Notes: generated from the letters alone by a model not told the origin. DNA of 64,000 bases from JANWVO01 sp037446555 (GCA_037446555.1 JBBIIK010000010.1:24011-88010), one strand, 5' to 3'. Positions 16,134 through 25,470 are shown, counted from the stretch's first letter. Numbers and translations are program-made.

Positions 16134-16186
16134 ACACTGATTGTGTCTCAACGGCGGCACGCCCTGTAGTTCCCGGAGTCCGGGGG

Positions 16187-18283
16187 CTATTCTTCCTCTT
16201 CGGCGACGCCCGCCGCCGCAGCCTTGTAAGCGGAGATAATCTTCTCCGCCTGCGCCTGCGGGACGAAGTCGTAGTGCGAAAACTCCATCGTGTAGGAGGC
16301 GCGCCCCTGCGTGATGGAGGTGAGGTCGTTCTGGTAGGTGAGCATCTCGGCCATGGGCACCTGGGCGCGGATGATTTGCGTGGACCCCTTGGTGTCCATG
16401 CCGGTGATGCGGCCGCGGCGGCCGTTGAGGTCCGACATCAGGTCGCCGGCGAACTCGACCGGGGCCTGCACCTCGACCTTCATGATCGGCTCGAGCAGGG
16501 CGGGCTTGGCCTGCTCCATGGCGAGCTTGAACGCCTTGCGCCCGGCGATCTTGAACGCCATTTCGGAAGAGTCCACCTCGTGGTAGGAGCCGTCGTAGAG
16601 GGTCGCCTTGAAATCGACCACCGGGTAGCCGGCGAGGAAGCCCTTGGCGGCAGCCTCGAGGATGCCCTTCTCCACCGCGGGGATGAACTGCTTGGGGATG
16701 GCGCCTCCGAAGATCGAATTGACGAATTCGAATCCCTTGCCACGCTCGAGCGGCTCCATCTTGATCTTGCAATCGCCGAACTGGCCGTGGCCGCCGGTCT
16801 GCTTCTTGTGGCGCCCGTGGACGTCGGCGAAGCCGCGGATGGTTTCGCGGTAAGGGATCTTCGGGGCGCGCAGTTCAACTTCGACGTTGTAGCGCCGCTT
16901 GAGGCGGCTGACAATGATCTCCACGTGCTGCCCGCCCATGCCGGCGAGCAGGAACTCGTTGGTCTGCGGATCGCGGTAGAAGCGCAGTCCGGGGTCCTCT
17001 TCGAGGATGCGCGCCACGGCGTTGCCCATGCGGTCCTCGTCGTTCCGGCTCTTGGCGGCGATGGCATAGGCGATGGACGGCTCGGGGATCTGGACCCTCG
17101 GATACTCGACGGAGTCGCCCTTCTCGCACAGCGTGTCGGCCGTGAGCACGTCCTTCAGTTTGGCCACTACGCCGATGTCGCCGGCATGGAGTTCGTTCAC
17201 CGGCAGCAACTGCTTGCCGAACGGGACGCTCAGATGCGAAAGCCTCTCCTGGCTCTTCGAGCGCATGCAGATGAGGTTGGCGTCGTTTTTCAGTACGCCG
17301 GTGCAGACCTTGAAGAACGAGAGCCGCCCGGCGAAGGGATCGGCGACGGTCTTGAAGACGTAGGCGGTCACGTGGTCCTTGTCGGTGATGGACTTGAACT
17401 CTTCGTGATCGCCCACCATGGCGCGGATGGCGGGGTGCTCAGCAGGGTTCGGGCAGAAGGCGAGCATGAAGTTCATGGCGAGGTCCGCGCCAATGTTCAG
17501 CAGCGCAGAGCCGCACAGGATGGGGAAGATTCGGTCTTCGCGGACGGCGTCGTGGAGCCCGGCGAGGATGTCTTCGGGCGGGAGCGTGCCCTGCTCGAAG
17601 TAGCGCTCCATCAACTCGTCCTTGCCCTCGGCGATCATTTCGATCAGCGCCCCGTGCGCCTGTTCGGCGCGGGACTTCAAATCGTCGGGGATCGGGATCT
17701 CCTTGGCCTTGCCGTCCCCTTCCGGCGTGTAACTGTACGCCTTCAGTTCGATCAGGTCCACGATGCCGCGGAAGTCGCGCTCGGACCCGATGGGCAGTTG
17801 CACGGGGATGGCGTGCCGTCCGAAGACCTCGACGATGTTGTCCACCGTGCGCTGGAAGTCCGCGCGCTCGCGGTCGAGTTTGTTGACGAAGAAGGCGCGC
17901 GGCAGCTGGAAGCCTTCGGCGTATTCCCACACTTTTTCGGTGACGACCTCGACGCCCGCCACGCCGTCGACGAGAATCAGCGCCGAGTCGGCGGCCCCCA
18001 TGGAGATTTTGGTGTCATAGGTGAACAGGCTGAAGCCGGGCGTATCGAACAGGTTCAGCTTCTTCTTCTCCCATTCCACAGCGGCGAGCGCCGTGGAGAT
18101 CGTGATCTTGCGGGCGATTTCCTCGTCGTCGAAATCCGTGATCGTGTTGCCCTCGTCGACCCGGGTCAGGCGGTTGGCCGCTCCGGCGGTATACAGTATG
18201 GCCGCCGCCAGCGACGTCTTGCCGCTATTGCCGTGGCCGACGAGGGCCACGTTTCGGACATCGGTGCTTTCGTAGATCTTCAC
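16187..18283 (-). CDS. Elongation factor G-like GTPase (EF-G paralogue)
   Basis: A 698-aa five-domain translation GTPase. The P-loop is GHGNSGKTS rather than the canonical AHIDAGKTT, followed by LFDTPGFSLF (G3) and VNKLDRERA (G4). The later region PYRETIRGFADVHGRHKKQTGGHGQFGD is EF-G domain IV, and GRRGRITGMDT belongs to domain V. These differences put it in the EF-G-like/FusA2 group rather than the main EF-G, so its role may be ribosome recycling or translation under stress. The GTG start at 18283 has a GGGAG ribosome binding site seven to eight bases upstream. The C-terminus is acidic (EEEE). Confidence 0.88.
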   Translation of the reverse strand: MKIYESTDVRNVALVGHGNSGKTSLAAAILYTAGAANRLTRVDEGNTITDFDDEEIARKITISTALAAVEWEKKKLNLFDTPGFSLFTYDTKISMGAADSALILVDGVAGVEVVTEKVWEYAEGFQLPRAFFVNKLDRERADFQRTVDNIVEVFGRHAIPVQLPIGSERDFRGIVDLIELKAYSYTPEGDGKAKEIPIPDDLKSRAEQAHGALIEMIAEGKDELMERYFEQGTLPPEDILAGLHDAVREDRIFPILCGSALLNIGADLAMNFMLAFCPNPAEHPAIRAMVGDHEEFKSITDKDHVTAYVFKTVADPFAGRLSFFKVCTGVLKNDANLICMRSKSQERLSHLSVPFGKQLLPVNELHAGDIGVVAKLKDVLTADTLCEKGDSVEYPRVQIPEPSIAYAIAAKSRNDEDRMGNAVARILEEDPGLRFYRDPQTNEFLLAGMGGQHVEIIVSRLKRRYNVEVELRAPKIPYRETIRGFADVHGRHKKQTGGHGQFGDCKIKMEPLERGKGFEFVNSIFGGAIPKQFIPAVEKGILEAAAKGFLAGYPVVDFKATLYDGSYHEVDSSEMAFKIAGRKAFKLAMEQAKPALLEPIMKVEVQAPVEFAGDLMSDLNGRRGRITGMDTKGSTQIIRAQVPMAEMLTYQNDLTSITQGRASYTMEFSHYDFVPQAQAEKIISAYKAAAAGVAEEEE

Positions 18284-18345
18284 AGGGCACGCTCCCAAAG
18301 AGTTTGCACTACCGGGACGCCCGGGCGGACGTCCATCTAGGGCGC

Positions 18346-18354
18346 ATCGTAGCA
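18346..18354 (-). promoter_or_regulatory. Possible extended -10 element for the EF-G-like gene
   Basis: On the minus strand, TGCTACGAT has the TGnTAnnnT form of an extended -10 promoter, about 63 bases before the GTG start. No good -35 hexamer is seen at 16-18 bases, which is common for extended -10 promoters. Confidence 0.35.
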
Positions 18355-18455
18355 CAATTGCCACAAACAATTCTGGACGGATCTGTCTTGAAATCCGGGC
18401 GCGGGCCCGGCGCGACGGAGCGGCCCGCCGGGCATAGACTGGGGGCAGGACCGCC

Positions 18456-19805
18456 ATGAAAACGATCATTGAACCGTTCCGCATCAAGAGCGTCGAGCCG
18501 CTGCGCCATACGACGCGAGAGGAGCGTCAGCAGGTGCTCCGCGAGGCCGGCTACAACCTGTTTCTGGTTCCCGCCGCGGAGATTCTGATCGACCTGCTGA
18601 CTGACTCCGGCACCTCGGCGATGTCTACCGAACAGTGGGCGGCGATGATGCGGGGGGACGAGTCCTACGCGGGCAGCGAGTCGTATTTCCGGCTGAAGCG
18701 AGTGGTGGAAAAGCTCACGGGGTTCCGCCACGTCATTCCGACGCACCAGGGGCGGGCCGCGGAGCGGATCCTCTTCTCCTGCCTCTGCATGCCCGGCCAG
18801 GTGGTGCCCAACAACACGCACTTCGACACGACGCGGGCCAACATCGAATTCACGGGCGCCGAGGCGGTGGACCTGCCGCTGCCAGAGGCGGCCGACACGC
18901 AGGCGCCGCTGCCGTTCAAGGGCGGCATGGACGTGGCGGCGCTGGAGCGGCTGATCGAGGAGCGCGGGCGCGAGCGGATTCCTCTGATCATGCTCACCAT
19001 CACCAACAACAGCGGCGGCGGACAGCCGGTTTCGATGGGGAACATCGAAGCGGTGAGCCGGGTGGCGCGCCGCCACGGCATCCCCTTCTACCTGGACGCA
19101 TGCCGGTTCGCCGAAAACGCCTGGTTCATCCGCGAGCGGGAGCCGGGCTACGGCGGCTGGACGCCTTTCGACATCGCGCGCAAGATGTTCTCGCTGGCCG
19201 ACGGATGCACGTTTTCCGCGAAAAAGGACGCCTTCGCCAACATCGGCGGCCTGCTGTGCACCAACGATGACGCGCTGGCGCGCCAGGAGAAGGACCTGCT
19301 AATCCTCACCGAGGGCTTCCCTACGTATGGGGGGCTGGCAGGGCGCGACCTGGAAGCCATCGCCGCGGGGCTGGAAGAGGTGCTCGATCCGGACTACCTC
19401 CGTTACCGGATCGCCTCCACTACGTATCTGGGCAAGCACCTTGCTGAAGGAGGCGTGCCCATCGTGCAGCCGCCCGGCGGGCACGCCATCTACATCGACG
19501 CCGGCAGGATGCTGGGCCACATTCCGCGCCATCAGTTTCCGGGGCAATCGCTCGCCGTGGAGCTGTTCCTCCATGCGGGCATCCGCAGCGTGGAAATCGG
19601 ATCCGTAATGTTCGGCGACCATGCGCGCAACGAGCTGCTCCGGCTGGCGATTCCGAGACGCGTCTACACGCAGAGCCACATCGACTACGTGGTGGAGGCG
19701 ATTCTTGAAGTGAACGAGCGGAGGCACGAACTGCCCGGATACCGGATTGTCGAGCAGCCCGCCTTCCTGCGCCACTTCTCCTGCCGTTTCGAGCCCGTTG
19801 CGTGA
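18456..19805 (+). CDS. tnaA: Tryptophanase (tryptophan indole-lyase)
   Basis: A 449-aa PLP enzyme of the beta-eliminating lyase family. It would cleave tryptophan to indole, pyruvate and ammonia in the cytosol. PEPFRIKSVEP-like start, DSGTSAMSTEQWAAMMRGDE, PTHQGRAAE, and the PLP lysine in FSAKKDAF (K257) are all present. Tyrosine phenol-lyase is the close alternative, but its defining arginine (Arg381, MERG) is replaced by isoleucine in SVEIGS, as in tryptophanases. The gene is alone: no TnaC-like leader with a Trp codon and no TnaB permease is seen nearby. A plausible terminator is at 20009-20047. Confidence 0.88.
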   Translation: MKTIIEPFRIKSVEPLRHTTREERQQVLREAGYNLFLVPAAEILIDLLTDSGTSAMSTEQWAAMMRGDESYAGSESYFRLKRVVEKLTGFRHVIPTHQGRAAERILFSCLCMPGQVVPNNTHFDTTRANIEFTGAEAVDLPLPEAADTQAPLPFKGGMDVAALERLIEERGRERIPLIMLTITNNSGGGQPVSMGNIEAVSRVARRHGIPFYLDACRFAENAWFIREREPGYGGWTPFDIARKMFSLADGCTFSAKKDAFANIGGLLCTNDDALARQEKDLLILTEGFPTYGGLAGRDLEAIAAGLEEVLDPDYLRYRIASTTYLGKHLAEGGVPIVQPPGGHAIYIDAGRMLGHIPRHQFPGQSLAVELFLHAGIRSVEIGSVMFGDHARNELLRLAIPRRVYTQSHIDYVVEAILEVNERRHELPGYRIVEQPAFLRHFSCRFEPVA

Positions 19806-19825
19806 GTGCGACGGGACCGGGAAAC

Positions 19826-19864
19826 GAAAAAGAGGGCGGATGCCGGAGGAGAAAACATCCGCCC
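19826..19864 (-). terminator. Rho-independent terminator of the murJ / zinc-ribbon operon
   Basis: On the minus strand, GGGCGGATG (19864-19856) pairs with CATCCGCCC (19842-19834), a 9-bp stem with a 13-base loop, followed by TCTTTTTCG. It lies about 315 bases after the zinc-ribbon stop codon. Confidence 0.75.
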
Positions 19865-20008
19865 CTCAAGCCGGACCGGCCTGCCCGGGGGACGGGCGGC
19901 GGGCCCGAAAGTGCTTGTCTAACGGTTTAGACGCTGCGAAGGCAGAGCTTGTTTCAAATCATCACAATCCTGTCAAACAACTAGCAGAGTTCTTTTATTG
20001 CAAACGGT

Positions 20009-20047
20009 GCCCGCTGTTGAGCGCACTTAGCGCGAGTGGGCCTTTTT
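20009..20047 (+). terminator. Rho-independent terminator, for tnaA or an upstream small RNA
   Basis: GCCCGCT (20009-20015) pairs with AGTGGGC (20035-20041), with one G-T pair. An inner GCGC/GCGC hairpin is present, and CTTTTTG follows at once. Confidence 0.7.
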
Positions 20048-20178
20048 GTCAAGACCGAAAAACAGGCAAACAAACGGCAGAGGAACAGGAAAGAAGGCCG
20101 GGTTTCGGCGGGACCTCAAGGACGGTTCCCGCACCGTTGCGGGGAGGCCGAGGAGGCGGCCGGCGGGCGGACCAGGGG

Positions 20179-20940
20179 TCAGACGTTCATCTGCGCTTCG
20201 ACCTCGCGCGCCGGCTCTTCGGCGTAGAGGATGCGGCGGCAGGTTTCGCAATAGACGACGCTGGCGCCGGACTTCACGTCCTGGAACAGCTGCGGGCGGA
20301 TGGTCATCATACAGCCGAGGCAGCGCCCGTCGCGGGCCTCGGCCAGCACGTCGCCGGCGGGGTAGTGGCGCGAGCGGAGCCTCTCGTAGGCGGAGAGCAC
20401 CTCGGGGGAGATGCGGGCGGCCACTTCCCTTCTCTCGGCCTCAATCCGCTTGAGCTCCTCCCAGTCGGCCTGTGTCCGGACCTTGGCCTGATTCTTTTCT
20501 GCCTCCACGCTCTTTTTCTCTTCGGCCAGGCCGGCTTCCGCCATCCGGACATTGGATTCCAGCTTGTCGGCTTCGAGCATGAGTTCCAGAATCTGGTCTT
20601 CGGACTTGCTGAAGGCCTGCTCGAAGTACTGGATTTCTTCCTGAAAGGCGCGGTATTGCTGGTTGGTTTTTGCCTCCATCATCTGGTCGCGGAGTTTGGA
20701 GATTTTCTGCCGATGAAGCTGGATATCGCCTTCAATTTTTTTTCTCTCGTTCTGGTTTGCGGAAAGGGCGGCGCGGTCCAGTTCCAGCCTCCGGGTATGG
20801 GATTCGAGGGCCTTTTCGATCTCCAGGATCCGCTTCGGCAGCTCCGCGATCTCGCGCCTGAGTTCATTGGCGCGCAGATCCAGCGCCTGAAGGCGCAGGG
20901 CAATGGCGACGTCGGGATGCATCAGATAGGAGTTTAGCAT
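20179..20940 (-). CDS. Coiled-coil protein with C-terminal C4 zinc ribbon (DUF164 type)
   Basis: A 253-aa protein. Residues 15-170 form a long, charged, heptad-like coiled coil (LRREIAELPKRILEIEKALE and similar). The C-terminus has two CxxC pairs, DGRCLGCMMTIRP and VYCETCRRILY, which form the zf-RING_7 zinc ribbon. Family members are thought to bind nucleic acid or act as adaptors, but the precise role is not known. The ATG immediately follows the murJ stop (TAGATG), so the two genes are co-translated. Confidence 0.88.
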   Translation of the reverse strand: MLNSYLMHPDVAIALRLQALDLRANELRREIAELPKRILEIEKALESHTRRLELDRAALSANQNERKKIEGDIQLHRQKISKLRDQMMEAKTNQQYRAFQEEIQYFEQAFSKSEDQILELMLEADKLESNVRMAEAGLAEEKKSVEAEKNQAKVRTQADWEELKRIEAERREVAARISPEVLSAYERLRSRHYPAGDVLAEARDGRCLGCMMTIRPQLFQDVKSGASVVYCETCRRILYAEEPAREVEAQMNV

Positions 20941-22566
20941 CTACTCCAGAGAGAGCCTCCGCGCGACGGGAGAGGCCAGCGCGCGGCGCGCCATCTCGAG
21001 TTCCTCGATTTTCAACGCCCGCGCCACGGCATAGAGGACTACCAGGCCAAGGGGGATGGAGATGGCAAGGTCGGCGAGCCTGGCGAGGAAGCCAGTGCCC
21101 GCGGCATGCGAGACAGCACGGCTGGAGGCGAGGACGGCGGCGGACATCACGAGCGAGGCCGCCAGTGTTTTCAGCACGACGCCGCGGAGCCTCCTGCCGT
21201 AGACGCCGCCGATGCGCGCCCGCATGGCGAGGAACTGGGCGAGGAAGGAGAACAAGGCCACGCTTGAGGTGGACAGGGCCAGTCCGGCATGGCCGAGGCC
21301 GGCGCGGGTGACCAGCGTCCATGCCATGCAGCCGTTGATCAGGATCGAAGCGAGGCTGATGACCATCGGCGTGCGGGAGTCCTTCAGGGCATAGAAGGCG
21401 GGCGTGAGAACTTTGACAGCCGAATAGCCGGCCAGCCCGAGCGAATAGTAGGCGAGGGCAATGGCAGTCTGGTGGGTGTCGTAGGCCTCGAAGCGGCGGC
21501 CCTCATAGATGGCGCCGACGATGGAAGGCCCGAGCACGATGAGGCCGAAGGAGGCGGGCACGGTGAGCAGAAACACAAGGCCGAGCGAGCGCGCGAGGGT
21601 TTCGCGGAACTCGTCGATATTGCCGCTGGAGGCGCTGCGGCCGATTGCGGGCAGGGTGGCCGTGGCGATGGCCACTCCGAAAAGGCCCAGCGGCAGTTGC
21701 ATGAATCGGAACGCGTATTGCAGCCACGCAGTGGCGCCGTCGACGCCGCGCACGGGGTCGACGATCGAGGCGGCGAAAAACGTGTTGACGAGCACATTCA
21801 CCTGAACGCTGGCGTTGCCGATGATGGCCGGCCCCATCAGCCGCGCGATGTGCCGCAGCCCCGGGTGTCCGAAGTCAAGGGCGGGACGGAAACGAAAGCC
21901 GAGCCGGTACAGCGAAGGAAGCTGCCAGAAGAGCTGCAAGCCGCCGCCGATCACGACGCCCCAGGCCATGCCGTCGATGGGCTGGAGGCCGAGCGCGGGG
22001 CCCAGCCAGAAGCCGAGGGCGATGCCTGAGATGACGCTGCCGACGTTGAACCACGTGGAGGAGAAGGCGGGCACAGCGAACCGGTTGAAGGCGTTCAGCA
22101 CGCCCATGGCCTGCGCCGCCAGCGCCACCAGCAACAGGAACGGGAACATCACCTGGGTCAGGCGCACTGCCGCGGCTGTCTTTTCCGGCGCCGTGTGAGT
22201 CCAGTTCGGCGTCAGAAGCGGCACGAACCACGGCGCGAGCAGGATGCCGAGCAGGCAGAGAGCGCCGACGAAGAGAATAATGGCCGTGGCCACGAGATTG
22301 GCCAGATGAATGGCCTCCTGGCGGTCTTTGCGCTGGAGGTAATCGACGAAAGTAGGGACGAAAGCGGCCGAGAGCGCGCCTTCGGCGAAGAGGTCCCGCG
22401 TGAGATTGGGAATGCGGAACCCGATGACGAAGGCGTCATAAGCCGAGCCGGCGCCGAAGAGGCGGCTCATGACGCCTTCGCGCACAAGTCCGCTGATGCG
22501 GCTCAGGAGGACTGCGAAAGAGGCGACACCCGCGCTCTTGAAGACCTGTTCCGAAGGCGAGGACAA
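20941..22566 (-). CDS. murJ: Lipid II flippase MurJ (MviN)
   Basis: A 541-aa integral membrane protein of the MOP/MVF family with about 13-14 hydrophobic helices. It flips lipid-linked peptidoglycan precursor across the inner membrane. Signature stretches are LLSRISGLVREGVMSRLFGA, IPNLTRDLFAEGALSAAFVP and LQYAFRFMQLPLGLFGVAI. A TTG at 22566 is the start that fits the conserved N-terminus; no ATG is available near it. A TACAAT hexamer lies seven bases upstream, so the message may be leaderless. Confidence 0.93.
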   Translation of the reverse strand: MSSPSEQVFKSAGVASFAVLLSRISGLVREGVMSRLFGAGSAYDAFVIGFRIPNLTRDLFAEGALSAAFVPTFVDYLQRKDRQEAIHLANLVATAIILFVGALCLLGILLAPWFVPLLTPNWTHTAPEKTAAAVRLTQVMFPFLLLVALAAQAMGVLNAFNRFAVPAFSSTWFNVGSVISGIALGFWLGPALGLQPIDGMAWGVVIGGGLQLFWQLPSLYRLGFRFRPALDFGHPGLRHIARLMGPAIIGNASVQVNVLVNTFFAASIVDPVRGVDGATAWLQYAFRFMQLPLGLFGVAIATATLPAIGRSASSGNIDEFRETLARSLGLVFLLTVPASFGLIVLGPSIVGAIYEGRRFEAYDTHQTAIALAYYSLGLAGYSAVKVLTPAFYALKDSRTPMVISLASILINGCMAWTLVTRAGLGHAGLALSTSSVALFSFLAQFLAMRARIGGVYGRRLRGVVLKTLAASLVMSAAVLASSRAVSHAAGTGFLARLADLAISIPLGLVVLYAVARALKIEELEMARRALASPVARRLSLE

Positions 22567-22611
22567 CCCTCACATTGTACCCGCCGTGGCATCCTGTCTT
22601 CGAGGAACGCG

Positions 22612-23664
22612 ATGCGCGAGCCCTTCTCGCTGCCGACCGTGCTGATCCCGGCATACAAGCCGCCGCCGGTACTGCTGCGGCTGGTGGAAGATATGGCGGC
22701 GCGGGGCTTTGAACGGATCCTGATTGTCGATGACGGCAGCGGGCCTGCATTCGATGCTGTGTTTGACGCCCTGAAGAGCAGGCCGGAAGTTTCGCTGCTG
22801 CGCCACGAAACGAACCGCGGCAAGGGCGAGGCGCTGAAGACGGGGTTGCGGTATGCGCTGGAAAGCGGCGCGGCGGGGGTCGTCACGGCCGACGCCGACG
22901 GGCAGCATCTGGCGGAGGACATCGAGCGGGTGGCAAGACGGCTGGCGGCGGGCGACGGATCGACGCTGGTGCTCGGCTGCCGTTCATTCGAGGGACGCGT
23001 GCCGCTGCGCAGCCGCGTGGGCAATCTGGTCACAGCGGCTGCGATGCGGTGGATCGCCGGCGTCAAGCTGGCGGACACGCAGACCGGCTTGCGTGGCATT
23101 CCGCGAGCGCTGGCCGAGCGGCTGCTCAGCGCAGCCACCGGAGGTTACGAATTCGAGCTTGACATGCTGCTAATGGCCAAGCACGCGGGCTTCACCGTCG
23201 AAGAGGCGCCTATCCGCACCGTGTATCTGGAGGACAACCGCAGCTCGCACTTCAATCCGTTGCGGGACTCCATGCGGATCTACTTCGTGCTGCTGCGGTT
23301 CACCTTCGTCTCGCTGGCCACGGCGCTGATTGATAACGCCGTTTTCCGGCTGGCTCTGGCAGGAGCGTTGCACTTGCCGGAGGCCCATCTGGCGGCGCGC
23401 GCCGCCGCGCTGTGCTTCCAGTATCCGGCGGCGCGGCGCGCCGTCTTCCATTCCCGGGAAACGCACCGCCGCGAGCTGCCCAGGTTCCTTGCAGTAGCCG
23501 CCGGGCATGCGCTGCTTTCGTGGGCGCTGATCCACTGGCTGACGGCGCAACAGGGCTTCGGCCTGCTGCCGGCGAAAATCGCCGTGGAGACGTCGCTGTT
23601 TCCGGTGAACTTCCTGTTGCAGCGGGACTGGGTCTTCACGGCGCGGCGCGCCCCGCGCCGCTGA
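22612..23664 (+). CDS. GT2 glycosyltransferase fused to a GtrA-like membrane domain
   Basis: A 350-aa protein. Residues 1-225 form a polyprenyl-phosphate-mannose-synthase-like GT2 domain (PTVLIPAYKPPP, ILIVDDGSGPAFD, VVTADADGQH as DxD). Residues 235-345 carry about four hydrophobic helices ending in FLLQRDWVF, the GtrA/DPMS fingerprint. Such fusions make or flip undecaprenyl- or dolichyl-phosphate sugars for glycan modification. GAGG lies seven bases before the ATG at 22612. It is divergent from murJ with only 45 bases between starts, and its stop is one base from the convergent M20 stop. Confidence 0.87.
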   Translation: MREPFSLPTVLIPAYKPPPVLLRLVEDMAARGFERILIVDDGSGPAFDAVFDALKSRPEVSLLRHETNRGKGEALKTGLRYALESGAAGVVTADADGQHLAEDIERVARRLAAGDGSTLVLGCRSFEGRVPLRSRVGNLVTAAAMRWIAGVKLADTQTGLRGIPRALAERLLSAATGGYEFELDMLLMAKHAGFTVEEAPIRTVYLEDNRSSHFNPLRDSMRIYFVLLRFTFVSLATALIDNAVFRLALAGALHLPEAHLAARAAALCFQYPAARRAVFHSRETHRRELPRFLAVAAGHALLSWALIHWLTAQQGFGLLPAKIAVETSLFPVNFLLQRDWVFTARRAPRR

Positions 23665-23665
23665 T

Positions 23666-25036
23666 TCAGGCGCCGTAGCGTTCGAAAAACGCCGCCACGG
23701 TCATCGTGCCCTGATAGAAATTCCCGAGCCGGAATTTCTCATTGGGCGAGTGGAGCCCGTCATCGGGCAGACCGAAGCCCATCATGACGGTGGGAATGCC
23801 GAGGTGGCGGGCGAAGTCGCCGACGATCGGCACGCTGCCACCGCTGCGGATGAACACGGTGGGCTTTCCGAGAATCTCGTGGAACGCCTCCGCCGCGGTG
23901 TGGATGGCGGGATGATCCGGGTTGACGACGACGGCGGGACTCGACGACAGCTTGCGCACGGAGGTGCGGATGCCTTTCGGCGTGTTGGCAGCCACCCACG
24001 AGGAGAAGAGCTGGAACATTTTCTCCGGATCCTGGTTTGGCACCATGCGCATGCTGACCTTGGCCGTTGCGGCGGCGGGGATCACGGTCTTGGCCCCCGC
24101 GCCGGTGAAGCCGCCAGCTATGCCGTGGACTTCCAGCGCCGGGCGCGACCACACGCGTTCGAGCACCATGCGGTCCGGCTCGCCCACGAGGCAGGGAGAG
24201 CCCACTTCCTTTTCGAGGAACTCCTTCTCCGAGAACGGGAGCGACTTCCAGCTTTCGAGCTCCGCCGGCGCCGGTTCTGCCACATCATCGTAAAATCCGG
24301 TCACGATGACACGGCCTTCGGCGTCCTTGGCCCTGGCGAGCAACTCGATCAAGCCGTACACCGCGTTGGGCGCGGCGCCGCCGTAAAGTCCGGAGTGCAG
24401 ATCGCGCGCGGGTCCGCGGGCTTCCACCTCCATGTAGACGAGCCCACGCAAGCCCGTGCAGAGAGTAGGCATGTCCTCGGCATAGAGCGACGTATCGGAG
24501 ACGAGCGCTGCGTCCGCTCTGAGCTTTTCGGGATTTTCGGCGACGTATTTCGCCACGCTGGCGCCGCCCACTTCCTCTTCGCCCTCGACGAGGAACTTCA
24601 CGTTGACGGGCAGCTTGCCGTTGAGGGCGAACAGCGTTTCGATGGCCTTGATGTGCATGTACATCTGGCCCTTGTCGTCTGCCGAGCCGCGGGCGTAAAG
24701 ATTGCCGTCACGGATTGTGGGCTCGAAGGGGGGAGAGACCCATTCCTCCAGCGGATCGGGAGGCTGCACGTCGTAGTGTCCGTAGCAAAGCACGGTCGGT
24801 TTGCCGGGAGCGTGGAGCCAATCGGCGTAGACGAGCGGATGGCGCGCGGTGGGGATGATCTGGATGTTCTCGAGTCCTGCGGCGCGGAGCTTGTCCGCCA
24901 CCCACTGGGCGGCGCGCGCGACGTCGGCGGCGCGCGCCGGATCGGTGGAAATCGAGGGGATTCTGAGGAATTCCTTCAGTTCGTCAAGGAAGCGCGCGGA
25001 ATGGGCGCGGACATAATTGCTGGCGGCTTGGGACAT
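23666..25036 (-). CDS. M20-family dipeptidase/peptidase
   Basis: A 456-aa di-zinc metallopeptidase. Zinc-ligand motifs are visible: CYGHYDVQPPDP, ARGSADDKGQ (bridging Asp) and VEGEEEVGG with the catalytic Glu pair. Further ligands are in VSDTSLYAED and near the C-terminus, LHSPNEKF. This is the carnosinase/succinyl-diaminopimelate-desuccinylase-like group, which typically hydrolyses dipeptides in the cytosol. The ATG at 25036 is preceded by GAGGAAAAT. The open frame continues upstream for 145 codons through the whole spacer, but that portion lacks homology-like features. Confidence 0.9.
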   Translation of the reverse strand: MSQAASNYVRAHSARFLDELKEFLRIPSISTDPARAADVARAAQWVADKLRAAGLENIQIIPTARHPLVYADWLHAPGKPTVLCYGHYDVQPPDPLEEWVSPPFEPTIRDGNLYARGSADDKGQMYMHIKAIETLFALNGKLPVNVKFLVEGEEEVGGASVAKYVAENPEKLRADAALVSDTSLYAEDMPTLCTGLRGLVYMEVEARGPARDLHSGLYGGAAPNAVYGLIELLARAKDAEGRVIVTGFYDDVAEPAPAELESWKSLPFSEKEFLEKEVGSPCLVGEPDRMVLERVWSRPALEVHGIAGGFTGAGAKTVIPAAATAKVSMRMVPNQDPEKMFQLFSSWVAANTPKGIRTSVRKLSSSPAVVVNPDHPAIHTAAEAFHEILGKPTVFIRSGGSVPIVGDFARHLGIPTVMMGFGLPDDGLHSPNEKFRLGNFYQGTMTVAAFFERYGA

Positions 25037-25470
25037 GGGGATTTTCCTCGAAGACATCCCCATTATAAGTGCCGCCGGAAGGGAAGCGGGCCGGGCGTAC
25101 GCCTCCACCGCCCGGCCCGCCCGGCTGCCGAGCTCACCCCGCGCGGGAATGCAGAACGGCGCGCCGCCGCCGCTTGCGCCGACGCCCCAAGAGTCGGCAT
25201 GATTCCCGCGCGCCTCACCGGGGAGCACGCAGACAGCCGGCCAGATGAACTTTTGCGGGAGCTGGCCGCCTCGAAATGAGCGGCCGCGGAAGCAGGGGCC
25301 GGACTTTCGCCGGCCGCCCGCAGCGGCCAGTTCCGCGGCAAGCATAACCCGCCCATTGCGCGGCAAGGCCCGGGCGCGAGCCAGAATTTCCTGAAAATGC
25401 GCGCGATATTCTTTCTCCACCCGTGTCACGCGCAGCGGCCGGTTGCCAGACGCGGCGCGGGCGAGAAACA
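25037..25470. other. Divergent GC-rich spacer between the M20 peptidase and the cyclophilin
   Basis: 434 bases with no convincing gene. The minus-strand reading frame of the M20 gene happens to stay open across it, but start choice, motifs and ribosome binding site argue against it being coding. I see no promoter that I can place with confidence and no RNA structure. Confidence 0.4.

Larger units (their letters stand above)
19806..20178. other. Convergent spacer between tnaA and the zinc-ribbon gene
   Basis: No protein gene is apparent. It holds a minus-strand terminator (19830-19864), then an AT-richer stretch of about 130 bases with a small hairpin, GTCTAA/TTAGAC (around 19918-19933), and then a plus-strand terminator (20009-20047). 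The distance from the tnaA stop to the plus-strand terminator is long, and the intervening composition is unusual for this genome, which makes a small RNA possible. Confidence 0.5.

Noticed and set aside
16274..18340. A 688-aa open frame antisense to the EF-G-like gene
   Set aside because: Explained by high GC at third positions; no motif, no ribosome binding site, no domain.
18284..18455. A TnaC-type leader peptide before tnaA
   Set aside because: No short frame with a conserved Trp and a Pro end can be read in this 170-base gap.
18456..19805. Tyrosine phenol-lyase as the identity of this gene
   Set aside because: The residue matching Arg381 of tyrosine phenol-lyase is isoleucine in SVEIGS, as in tryptophanases.
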